Below are positions 1-9,674 of a stretch of DNA of 64,000 nt, piece by piece (within the stretch, counting starts at the first letter, position 1; every line of letters starts with the position of its first letter). The notes under the pieces are model-generated. The model was not told where the DNA came from. It did no database searches and was given only the letters and a program-made list of their open reading frames with translations. A program made the position numbers and the translations under genes. This DNA is from Fragilaria crotonensis (Eukaryota > Bacillariophyta > Fragilariophyceae > Fragilariales > Fragilariaceae): assembly GCA_022925895.1 (NCBI GenBank), contig JAKSYS010000084.1, positions 62,001 to 126,000 of the forward strand, read 5' to 3'.

Positions 1-906
1 ACAGATTGGTCTGCAGGTGGCCGACGCGAATCGTTCGGGTGGACGCATGCCCGCAAGGGATAGGAGGCTACTGCCTCCACAGCGGAATCGCTTGGCGGTA
101 CCAACTGCCCGAAGATCTAGCCGGGCGAGCGACGCTTAACACGCTGGAGTTTCTGGCAGCCTTCGTGGGGATGGTCGTTGAATTCCGCAAAGGGAAGGAG
201 TGGTCGCCAGTCTTGGATGTCCTGCTCAGTCAAGGGGATAGAACCTCGGCAGCTGGTGGGTGGCTGGCAAAGTCCAGCTTCGACGACAACTGTCTGCTTC
301 ACCTCACCATCGCGAGAACTTTCGCTGATTTCTGTCTGACGCACGAGATCGACCACTACAGTACACACAATGGTTCCCGGGGCGAGAGAACAAGGTGTCG
401 GACATTTTATCGCGAGACTTCGCGCTTGACGACGCCGAGGTCACCTCGCTCATCAGAAAACATGGCTCACTCTTTGTCCACAGAACTTCAGGATCATCCC
501 CTTGCAGCCAGCCCTCATTTTGCATATTGGAGACTGGCTGCGACTGCTGCCCAAAATGCAGCTCTTGCCGACTCAACCCACGCCACACGCAGCAGCAGCT
601 GGAGCTGCTATGAGCGATTCCTCGAACGAATCGGAGTCAACCTCGACCCTTTTCTCCGCCGATTCGCTGCCGCCCTTTGGGACGGACCGCTTCGCTCCCG
701 ACAGCCTACGGCAGATGGCAATGGAGCCATGTCCGGTACCATTCGTGTCACCCTCGACGGTATGGCTCAGACCTTCAGGCTTAACATACTTGAGAGCCCA
801 ATCCACAACGCCGCCGGACGCCTCGATCCCTTCTGGCTTTACAACTGAAGAAGTACGCGGACAATGACCTGGGAGTCGCGCAACAACAGGCCATTCCTCT
901 CAAGGT
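1..906 (+). mobile_element. Tyrosine-recombinase retroelement (DIRS-like) fragment, left part
   Basis: Open reading on the plus strand carries an RNase H-like start (DACPQGIGGY, then NTLEFLAAF and a later GDRTSAAGGW). A retroelement-type RNase H end with the SRD motif lies near 395-430. A stretch near 600-660 (SWSCYERFLERIGVNLDPF) resembles the helical core-binding domain of a tyrosine recombinase. The order RNase H then recombinase is that of DIRS-like elements, which integrate with a tyrosine recombinase instead of a DDE integrase. The fragment runs off the left edge and is interrupted at 907 by Copia element A. It is an old, broken copy with at least one break besides the insertion. Family assignment is from motif order only. 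Confidence 0.6.
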
Positions 907-1122
907 TGAACAATACTGCCTGGGAGCGCCAAAGATCATGTCTATGGCGCCTGAAGCGATGTAACATACGGCATGTAACAGGATAGCCTTATAGTTGTTA
1001 GATAAAAGTAGATTGTGAGTGAACACAGGAGTACCCGGGCATAGACACAGGTATCGTACGTAAACCACAGTACAACGGTACCACCGTACACGATTCCCAG
1101 TACTTCTGACGCCCATAAATCA
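907..1122 (-). repeat. 3' LTR of element A
   Basis: 216 bp, matching 7662-7877 without a visible difference. Ends are TG...CA in element sense. GGGGAC adjoins it internally. Confidence 0.93.
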
Positions 1123-1128
1123 GTCCCC
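1123..1128 (-). promoter_or_regulatory. Polypurine-type tract GGGGAC of element A
   Basis: GGGGAC on the minus strand directly adjoins the 3' LTR. The same six bases hold this place in elements B, C, D, F and G, which fits a plus-strand priming site. Confidence 0.6.
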
Positions 1129-1354
1129 GCGCTCTGAGTCACCCTTCTGGGACAGAGGCGCTCAGAACGCAAAGTCAATCTATGTCGGAGACCAGTAGCA
1201 AAATCGGGTATCGGGGTGGTCATAAGGCAAAACCCGCTCATTCTGTACACGGACCAAGTGCACAAAGACATATCCTAACAGAGGCCGCCGACGAAGTCAG
1301 TATCTTTTCCGTTTTAAATGGGGGTGCGAGCGTCCACTTTTTGGCCGCAAGCGT

Positions 1355-4300
1355 TTACCACAACACATACCCAATCAATTCTTTCAATCGGGGGCCTGGC
1401 ATCAACTTTGTCAACAAGTCCGCTATATTTGTCGTGCCATCCTCCCATGCGACGCGAATGATTCCCGCAGCTTGGGCCTCCCGTGCACGATGATACGCAA
1501 TCGCATTGTGACGTTTCTTTAGTACTGATTCCGGTGCCGTTGAATTCTTTACCACCGACTGGTTATCGCAAAAGACGGCCGTCGACCCGATCAAAGGAAT
1601 CCCCATCATCCGTAACTTATAACGGAGGCCTTCAATCATGTCTATTGCCGTTTTCATCGCGCAAAACTCCGAACCGAACGTCGACGTTTCCACTGTGTTT
1701 TGCCTCTTCGAATACCACAGGATGGGTGCCTTATTAACAAACACGAAGACACCTGTGTGCGAGCGACGCGTCGCCTTGCAGCCCGCGTGGTCGGCGTCCA
1801 CAAAGCTTGACGTCACCACACCATGTCCCCGTGCTTTCGGCATACTTGGCGGTACTGGTTCTTCAGCCTCCGGGTAGAACTCGGACCAATCGCAAACTTT
1901 GAAAGCCGTTTCGTCAAATACTGGCTCTGAGTCGTCGAACACCATCTTCGATCGCTTATGATGCTTAAGGTAGGCAAACAAATGGAACACTTGTTGCAGA
2001 TGCCCTTCCCTCGGTGCAACCACATAACGAGACAGCATCGACACCGCAACCAGCACATCGACACGACCCAGTTCACAGATCCAGCGCAAAACCCCAATCA
2101 GACTTTGATAATACTGCCCCCTCTTGGCGTCGAGTTCGCGTGATTGCTCCAATTCCGGTCGGTAACCTTGCGAAAGAGGAGTTGTCACTCGTGTTGGCAA
2201 ACACTGGTCGACAGCCGACAACTCAAGCTCAACATCCGAAACAGCTTGCTTGACGTATGCCTCTGATGACATCGCCCAGCGAGGCTTCTCTGGATCTGGA
2301 GCACCGTCGATGTAGAACTTACTAATTTGGGCACCGAGGTACGTATCAGGTTCCTTCACACTCCCTGGTTTTAAAGTGTATCGTGACGCCAAGTAATCCA
2401 TTACTGTCTGCGGCTCATGATCAACAACCAAGATATCATCGGTATATACGAGGACGTACGACCAATAATGAAACCCGTCGACCTTTGTCTTTGGGCGCAT
2501 CCACACATCTGGGTCGGCTCGACAAGAAGTATATCCATGATCTCGCAGCGTTGCCGCCATATGGTCCCGCCACGCCTTCCCGGAACTTCGTAAGCCATAA
2601 AGGGCTCGAGTGATCACGACAACTCGACCTTCCTTGTCAGCACCAAATTCCTTTCCGGCGATGGTATAAACCTTCTCGGCAGCGTTCGCATTGAGGTAGG
2701 CGCCACTGATGTCAGCACTTAGCACATCCAAATCGTTCAGCGCCGCCACGAGAAACGCAATTCGAATGCTGTCCCGTGACACGACACTCGCAAAAGTGAT
2801 GTCTTTCGTTGGTTCTGTCTGATGGCCACCGGCGACGTAGCGAGCCTTTCGTTCGAGAGTCATCTTTACGTCGAAGATCATATGACAGTCAATCTTCTGA
2901 TAGCCAACCGGCGCCTTGCCATCCTTTGGGAACTCAAAAGCACAGTCGATGTTCTTCATCTCCTTTTGAATCGCTCGTCTCCAAAAATCAGTCCCCGATT
3001 CCTGATCCATCCTCAGGGCCTCTGCAACTGACTTCGGGAGCAGGATTCCGTACTTGTGGCTCCGTTCCCAGTAACGGGACTTTACTTTCTTGATGATACG
3101 ATCTCTTTTCTTTAAGACATGACGCGCCCACCAAGCAAAGGCAGGTTCTTCTAGGATCTTGTTGGCCAGCGCATATTCGGCAACTTGCACAGGATGGGAC
3201 TCCTTTAAATCCTTCAAGGAAACCCATGACGAAGTACCGCCTTTCCAATTGACGAGCAACTTCCACCCTCTCGTAGTCCGCCGTGGTCGCCGGTGACCAT
3301 CCTTCATTTCCCAGCCATCATCCTTGGTTATGGCAGCTCCATCCCTCTTATGATCGGTTATCTCGCTCATAATCGAATAGGAGTTCCCCTCCTCATCGAC
3401 CTGCGAATACAGGTTCTCCGCAATGATGTTGGCTAAACATCCGTCGCACCATCCGGAAACACCACTTCATACTCGCGTGTGTCCAACATCGGGTTAGCAT
3501 GCCGCTTCCCGATTGGATTTCCATCCGAATCTCGCTTCCTGCCCGTAACTTTTGCCTTCGTAACATTGCCCATTATTGGCAACAGAACCTCTGCCGTCAG
3601 GTACTCATCGTACGCCTCGGGCGTGTGGTCGTCAGCCTCCGGCACAAAGTCAGCGTCGTCATCAAACGGCTCGTGGTCCCCATCGTTGTCAGGCAAGAAT
3701 ACATCATCAGGAACTTCTGGGAACAAGCCGATCAGCGCGTCGTCTATTGCGTCATCAGTGATCGCGTTCCCAATCTTCTCGGCTATTGCCAAGTCGAGTT
3801 CCACCATCCTGTTTTTAACAATTGGGTCCGCAAGCTCGTCGTCCGACAATTGAGAAACCGTTGATCTTGCAATAACCTTGCATGATGCCGGCAGGACCCA
3901 GAAAGTCATAGGGCTGCCAACATCGTGGGCGACACCTATCCATCGTCCGAGCTTGCGCGCGTCCTCTGGGAACTGTACCGCCGGGTCATGATACCAAACA
4001 TATTGATACCAATCAAACTGTGCGTATTCGGAGATATCGGGGGTGTTCCCCTCGATGACTTCGCATGGTACGCGATCATGTAGTCCCGGGATGTCGTGCG
4101 CCGTGAGCCTTCGGATGACCGATACCCACTCACCACAGTAGTCCCATAATCGCTTTGGTGATCGTGCACGCTGCATTGCCCTCCGAATCCCGCGCTTTAT
4201 CTCTCGTATCGCTGCTTCCGCGCGATTCTGCCAACCACTGTAAGGCTCAGTTATCCGCTGCTTAATCCTATATTCATTCGCTACCTTAGCAAGTCTTCCG

Positions 4301-5661
4301 TGCAGTTCGGCTCTAGCACCATCGGAGACCAGTTCCTTGGGGACACCGACGGTTCGGATCACTTCATTCAAAGCATCAGCCGCCAGGGCCTCCTTCTTAA
4401 GAGGGTAGAACAAGTCGTAGCCAGTTCCGTTCGTGAACACCTGCGCACACTTGTTGCCTCTTAGGGAATTGACCGTCGAAAACATGGTGTCTGTATAAAG
4501 CCTCGTGTTTAGGGTCGGGAAACGAAGATGGGATTGTCTAGTTCTGTAGCGTCGTTCCACAGGATGCAGAACTCGCCGTATTCCATTCTGTGTAGTTACC
4601 GTGATGGTTCGGTGTGCGGTGTCCAAACCGATGCCCCACCTCTTCGACAGGATCTCTTTTGTTAATACCGGTCCCCGATCCTTCGTCGAGAGTCCGGAGA
4701 TCCTCCTGTCTTCATCTGGGACTTCACAAAGCGGATTGTCTGAATACTCCAATCCGTCGCCATCAACACAATCGGACTCAACGTTGATGGCTGCTACCAG
4801 CCGTGTTGCCAACTCTGAATCGGAGAATTCGATTAAGTCGTTGCTGCGAACCAACCGCGCAGCGATAGCCACACAACGTTCATCTGACATGGTCGGACGT
4901 TGCGGATATGCGGTATTTCCCTCCGACTCGAGTGCATCGTCAGCGACGTGGACTCGAGGAATCGTAACGCGGACAGCCGCAACAGAGGTAGCAGCCCTAG
5001 CCGCCTTCTCTGTCTTGGCAAACTTGGGAGAGTAAGGCTCCCAAGGCACATCAGCTGTCAATTCAACCGATTGCAATATCCCGGCTTGGTAGCGCTGAAT
5101 TTCGTCATCGGTCGGTTGCCTAGTGCGCAAATGGGAAATCACACCATGGAGCTCCATTGGCATTTCGAGTTGATTAGGCACAACGATCGAATGACGTGAT
5201 GACATATCAAACTGAGTGGGTACGTCATGCACCAGGTTACCAGCCGCCCTTAGTTGGTTGGGGCACAACAGGGATCCTTGTAGTCGGTCGCCAAAGTAGA
5301 GGGCCTCATTTATAATAAGTGCCCAAACTTCACCCGTATCAGGGCTTTCCCAGATCGTCAATACTGTGGCAATCGGGACCTCTTTCACTGCTGGTAGGTT
5401 ATCCGAGAAGGGGTAAACCGTCACCTTTTCACCAGTAAGCTCCAGCACGGTAGTATTGGAGCCCGCACAAGAGGTATCAGCATGCGAATCGAGGGACGTA
5501 CGCTCAAAATCAAAGCGCACAGTAGTATCCCTCTGGACTTTTCGAACACAACGTACATCCATACGCCGTACCGTTCGGGATTCCGAGTACAGCTTCTTGG
5601 AACTTTTCTCCACACAATCAGCACCACAGTCGCAAGAGGGAATGGCCTCCTCCGTTGCCAC
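1355..5661 (-). pseudogene. pol: Pol region of Copia element A
   Basis: In coding order: a protease centre LDSHADTSCAG near 5460-5500; an integrase core with TDTMF, SDGA and NRAEAAIREIK (DDE pattern); an integrase tail ending in EYEVVFPDG; a chromo-like segment with LLVNWKGGTSSW; a reverse transcriptase with YTDDILVV; and an RNase H with FVDADHAG and NIADLLTK. Family knowledge: Copia Pol has integrase before reverse transcriptase, as here. About one break. The protease centre lacks the usual D-S/T-G triad. Confidence 0.88.
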
Positions 5662-5682
5662 TTCGGAGCCGTCATGCCCTAG

Positions 5683-7026
5683 TCAAGCGCTCTTGGCTTT
5701 CTTGTTCTTGTTCCCGTTCGAGCCAAACTGAGAGCCAGCATTCGAACCAGGCGTTCCGCTTGTAGACTCGGTCTCCTCGTCTCCTGACCCAGACTCCTTC
5801 TCAGCTCTGAGTTTTGCAAGCTTTCTCTTGTCTTTCTTTTTCTTCTTTGCTTCATCGCGAAGCTTCTGGACACGTCGCTTGTCCTCGGGCGACAACGAGC
5901 GGTACTGTTCGTCGCTGTAAGCACCACCTTTAATCTTGTCCACCAGCGAACCTCTGCCACCACCTTCGGACATGGCAGACGAAACATGTCTCTCAGCCTT
6001 CGTTTGTGCCGACATATTTTGCACTACAGTGCTCAAGTATTGTTGGCACTCTTCGAAGTCACCAAGTTTCGCAGGGTCACCAAGCACAATCGACTTGCCA
6101 GTGTTCAGAGCCGAATCGCGAATACCTTTCAAGAAATCGGTAAACTTCTTTGATTCTGACACTGGCTCTTCTAAATCTAGAAGCTCGTTATGCGCCGTCT
6201 GGTGAAGCGTGACATAGTTCGCGAATGTGAATCCTTTGCGTGGTCCAAGGTATGCAGAGCTGGCGATTGAAGCATATGCGGCTTGCTTCCGAGTCAACTT
6301 TGCAGACGTCCCTTCTGCTTGCGTCTTGAGAGCTAACACGGCACCTCTTCCATCCTTAGCCTTGTCAAACTTCTTAATAAAGCTCCATCCGGGCCCGTCA
6401 ACAACCAATGGCTTGAATTCGTCGTAGAGCGTACGATTATCCAACTCGAAGTGCGTTCCGCTTAACGCCGTGGTCGCTATAAGGCGCTCCTGGACCGATC
6501 CATACTCAGCATCGAGTTGTTCTCGAGTGACTGTGTCGTGCTCGCGGACAAGGTACGAGAGCGGAGTCAACGCAGCACCCTTAACCCTACCTAGATACGT
6601 AGTAAGCAACTCCCAGAACTTTGTCCAGTTAACCAGATCTGACAACTTTTCTGGCTTCCTGATATCCGTGTCCTCCGTTGCCTTCTTGTAGTCCTTGTCA
6701 GCCTGCATTCTAGCGAGAGTCTCTGTGATTACGTCAGCATCGAAATCAGCGACGTTAGGGGCTTCTACGCCAATACAACGCTGAGCAAGGACCCAGTAGC
6801 GCATCGCTTTAAGCTTCGTGAGCGACACAAATGGAATGCGGACTTGATTGTTCGCAGGGGCTCTTGGATCCTTCCAGGCTTCGAGGTGCTTTGGGAGTTT
6901 GTTCAAGTCCTCGTCCTGAACAGAAACGAGATCTTGGACGGTGTTAAACCCGTTCTCGTTAATGGCATTGCGCGTCGCAGCGTTGATACCGATTCGCGTA
7001 AGAGCGGCACGAAAAGCAGTAGCCAT
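5683..7026 (-). CDS. gag: Gag of Copia element A
   Basis: 447 codons from an ATG at 7026. The N-terminal 80 residues form the helical module shared by the other elements (GINAATRNAINENGFNTV). A capsid-like helical middle follows, then a lysine-rich tail (KKKKKDKRKLAKLRAEKES) ending in serine/glycine-rich sequence. No CCHC zinc knuckle is visible, so the basic tail probably binds RNA. It lies just upstream of pol in a different frame, as for Copia elements that use frameshift or separate translation. It looks whole. Confidence 0.85.
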   Translation of the reverse strand: MATAFRAALTRIGINAATRNAINENGFNTVQDLVSVQDEDLNKLPKHLEAWKDPRAPANNQVRIPFVSLTKLKAMRYWVLAQRCIGVEAPNVADFDADVITETLARMQADKDYKKATEDTDIRKPEKLSDLVNWTKFWELLTTYLGRVKGAALTPLSYLVREHDTVTREQLDAEYGSVQERLIATTALSGTHFELDNRTLYDEFKPLVVDGPGWSFIKKFDKAKDGRGAVLALKTQAEGTSAKLTRKQAAYASIASSAYLGPRKGFTFANYVTLHQTAHNELLDLEEPVSESKKFTDFLKGIRDSALNTGKSIVLGDPAKLGDFEECQQYLSTVVQNMSAQTKAERHVSSAMSEGGGRGSLVDKIKGGAYSDEQYRSLSPEDKRRVQKLRDEAKKKKKDKRKLAKLRAEKESGSGDEETESTSGTPGSNAGSQFGSNGNKNKKAKSA

Positions 7027-7647
7027 GGTAAGAGTTGATCTTAGACTTTAACAGGGAACGGGAAGGAGTAAACGGTGTTTTATTGTGAGTATGCGAGCTT
7101 ACGGAAAATCCATACCATGGCGAAAGCTAAACCATTTGAGTCACGCATAAGACTATGACTGTGACTTTAATCGGGATGTCGTGACTGCCTTGGCACACCG
7201 CTAAATCACATAGATCAATTTTAAAGAACAAGAGGTCGAAGTACTTATCAGTCGGACAGTAAAAGCGCCTTCCGCGCGCGCACGCTTTACGACCATAAGC
7301 CCTCCTCAGGGAGTAATTGGGTAAGCTTGTGCCGCTTTTCGAAGGCCTTATGACCGTTGTTAGTGAATCACTAACTTGCGGTTTTGCGCATCAACGAAAC
7401 GCAACTGCGATGAGGTGCTATCTTCATCGCTGCTTCCTCCATCAACTGAGGGGCAATTCATCAGCGCTCAACGTACTTCCTCGTCCGTGAAGTATCCTAC
7501 CTGTTCCTGAATACGATGATGATGTTAGAATAAGCGTATACTCCAGGGGACAGCCCAAAATACCCGTCGGTATTGGCTATCTTGCAAGCCTGGGGAAGAG
7601 CATTGCAACTTAGCTATTGTTACTTCCGAGCATTGCTGTCCAGCATC
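7027..7647 (-). other. Leader of element A
   Basis: Non-coding stretch between primer-binding site and gag start, about 620 bp. No structure was recognised beyond a few short inverted repeats. Longer than the leaders of B and C (about 220-230 bp). Confidence 0.6.
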
Positions 7648-7661
7648 TGGGTCTGATAAAC
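7648..7661 (-). promoter_or_regulatory. Primer-binding site of element A
   Basis: GTTTATCAGACCCA on the minus strand, directly after the 5' LTR. The same 14 bases occupy this place in elements B-G. Confidence 0.8.
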
Positions 7662-7877
7662 TGAACAATACTGCCTGGGAGCGCCAAAGATCATGTCTAT
7701 GGCGCCTGAAGCGATGTAACATACGGCATGTAACAGGATAGCCTTATAGTTGTTAGATAAAAGTAGATTGTGAGTGAACACAGGAGTACCCGGGCATAGA
7801 CACAGGTATCGTACGTAAACCACAGTACAACGGTACCACCGTACACGATTCCCAGTACTTCTGACGCCCATAAATCA
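7662..7877 (-). repeat. 5' LTR of element A
   Basis: 216 bp, matching 907-1122 without a visible difference. Flanked outside by AGGT. Confidence 0.93.
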
Positions 7878-8240
7878 AGGTGATCAGGAAGGTGAGATCC
7901 TGGTCCAGGAATGAGTTAGGCGTGGCAGTCGGACAACTGGTGGTTGCAGCCTTCTTCTTCGCCATGAGATCTTGCGAATACTCCGACGTGGCTTGCGGCA
8001 GACGCACGTCGGTCGTCAGAGTGGACGAAATCCAATTCAGGAAACTAGACGAAGCGCTGACAACATCCTCCCTCAAAAGAACCCGAGACGCTGACGCCGT
8101 AACGATAACCTTCCGACAACAAAAGAACGGCGACACAGGAGCAAAGGTGACGCAGCACAGGAACAATAACCCGGATCAGGCAGACATATGCCCGGTCCGG
8201 ACACTTGCAGAATTGATCCACACAATTTTTCCGGTGAGTT
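7878..8240 (+). mobile_element. Tyrosine-recombinase retroelement fragment, right part
   Basis: This plus-strand reading resumes directly after Copia element A. FFAMRSCEYSDV matches the first catalytic-arginine block of tyrosine recombinases, followed by a basic strand region. The later H-x-x-R block and tyrosine are not present, because similarity ends near 8240 where the LINE-related sequence begins. The 4-base AGGT at 903-906 and 7878-7881 is the target duplication of the Copia insertion, so this piece and 1-906 were neighbours before that event. It is a truncated fossil. Confidence 0.6.
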
Positions 8241-8907
8241 TCTGACAAGCAAACACGTTTTTCTACGTGGCGTCTAGTTTTCTACGAGACCTAAGAGTAC
8301 ATCAAAATCAGTGAAAGGATGGCCCCCCAGCCTCCTATCGACCTTTTATCTACTTGTATCATCTACAATATGCCCGGGAATGATGGTTTTGTGCAAGGCA
8401 AGAAGGAAAGTAAAGCGAACACAGCGTTTGAGGCAAAGGCACATTCACGAAGTGATCGATTGTGTTCTACCGTAGGATTCGGTATTGTTTCCACGATGTA
8501 CAATCCCTCTGCTTTGATGACCGCAAAATTCTCAGAGATGAAAGACCCCAGACCGATTATCGAGACCGAACGTTCTGACACTGCTTACCGATATACCGCG
8601 ACCCCAAGTACCGTGAACCCTACTACCGTGAACCAACCTACTGCATACCAACTTCCTGTGAACCAACCAACTGTGAACCAACCTACTGTGCACCAACCTA
8701 CTGTGCACCAACCTACTGTGCACCAACCTACTGTGCACCAACCTACTGTGCACCAACCTACTGTGCACCAACCTACTGTGCACCAACCTACTGTGCACCA
8801 ACCTACTGTGAACCAACCTACTAGAATTTTCACCTCAGTGAATTTTGAAAGCCATTCAAAATCCTACGTGAATCTCAGGTACGCTTTGTACTACAAAAAA
8901 CCCGACA
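8241..8907 (+). other. Probable LINE 5' region with minisatellite
   Basis: Lies between the recombinase fragment and the LINE ORF1. It contains the 15-bp tandem array at 8602-8822. A reading frame from 8319 runs through the array as a VHQPT repeat; it shifts out of frame with ORF1 and is probably not a protein. Confidence 0.4.
8602..8822 (+). repeat. 15-bp minisatellite (CTACTGTGCACCAAC)n
   Basis: About fourteen 15-bp units. Eight central copies of CTACTGTGCACCAAC are identical and the outer copies diverge (GTGAACC, GCATACC, TTCCTGTG). Homogeneous centre with degenerate edges is the usual pattern of recent unequal exchange or slippage. Confidence 0.95.
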
Positions 8908-9450
8908 ATGACGACGCAGTCTTTCCCCATTTCCAGCGTTGGTTGTGATCCAACCCGCAATCCAGATGTGGAAGATGACTTGTCCATTGCTACCCCCCCT
9001 ATTGGTTATCGTAACTCTGATGGCGGTCATGAATTCGTTTCTAAAACGATTCGTTTTTACTTCGCACCTGAAGATCGTACAAGACTTGATAGTATCACTC
9101 CATCGGAAATCCATTCTCAATGGTTGCGTATCATTTCGACTACATTCGGACCGGATGTTAAGATCATTAACAACAATAACAAGCCAGTACTCAATGTGGA
9201 CTCAAATGCAAACGCACGAAAAGAAACGACACACACGCATCAGTTTAAGCAACACCAAAAGTCGATGGGATTGACGCCAACTGGACGTCCCAAGAATTCC
9301 GTCACTATTATTCATCGCATCCTCACCCGTATCCCATTCGGTCAGATCAAGTGTCACTCCTCGGCATTTAAATTTTTGAAGGAGCATAACTGTTTTTTGA
9401 GAGAACATTTGTGGGACGAATAAGAATGGGACGTTCAACACATTGGATTC
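8908..9450 (+). pseudogene. LINE ORF1, N-terminal part (Ambal-like)
   Basis: Starts MTTQSFPISSVGC at 8908. The segment FYFAPEDRTRLDSITPSEI, then KIINNNNKPVLN, then VTIIHRILTRIPFGQIK and CFLREHLWDE is the conserved N-terminal pattern I associate with ORF1 of diatom Ambal-type LINEs (from memory, not searched). An in-frame TAA at 9421-9423 follows WDE, but the coding pattern continues as EWDVQHIGF to 9450, where Copia element B is inserted. After B it resumes at 15809 as VTGYNPNY. It is a non-functional copy. Confidence 0.6.
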
Positions 9451-9629
9451 CAAGTAAAAAGAGCCATCGTAACTTACAAGTGATAAAAAGATTAACGAAA
9501 GCTCAAAAGTAAAAACTATAAGTTCGTAGATTATCCAGAAGTAGTATACATACATTCAGGCGCGTCATCGCTTCGTCGTCATCGGAATATTCTTGTGGCA
9601 TACTGTTTTACTGTAGTACTATTTACTTG
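9451..9629 (-). repeat. 3' LTR of element B
   Basis: 179 bp, identical by eye to 15626-15804. Begins CAAGTAAA and ends TTTACTTG on the plus strand. Confidence 0.93.
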
Positions 9630-9635
9630 GTCCCC
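9630..9635 (-). promoter_or_regulatory. GGGGAC tract of element B
   Basis: Minus-strand GGGGAC directly beside the 3' LTR, as in five other elements of the window. Confidence 0.6.
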
Positions 9636-9674
9636 TCGAAGGCAGACCTGTGCAGCGACAGAGCTGACTTCGCA

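Larger units (their letters stand above)
907..7877 (-). mobile_element. Copia LTR retrotransposon A (CoDi-like), near-complete
   Basis: Minus-strand element of 6,971 bp with LTRs at 907-1122 and 7662-7877, which are identical by eye over 216 bp. They start TGATTTAT and end TTCA in element sense. Target duplication AGGT lies at 903-906 and 7878-7881; a fifth matching base is possible. Order in element sense: LTR, primer-binding site, about 620 bp leader, gag, pol (protease, integrase, chromo-like segment, reverse transcriptase, RNase H), GGGGAC tract, LTR. Identical LTRs mean a very recent insertion. It is nearly whole, with about one break in pol. It is inserted inside the tyrosine-recombinase part of an older element. 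Confidence 0.93.

Noticed and set aside
7648-7661. tRNA gene fragments at the TGGGTCTGATAAAC sites
   Set aside because: Only 14 bases, always at the LTR border; they are primer-binding sites.
902-7881. 5-bp target duplications for the Copia elements
   Set aside because: A fifth base matches in several elements only by overlap with the LTR terminus, and fails for element D; 4 bp fits all six.
8319-8948. 209-codon plus-strand reading with VHQPT repeats as a repeat protein
   Set aside because: The repeat unit is 15 bp and open in several frames on both strands; the flanks have no domain and the frame ends inside the LINE ORF1.
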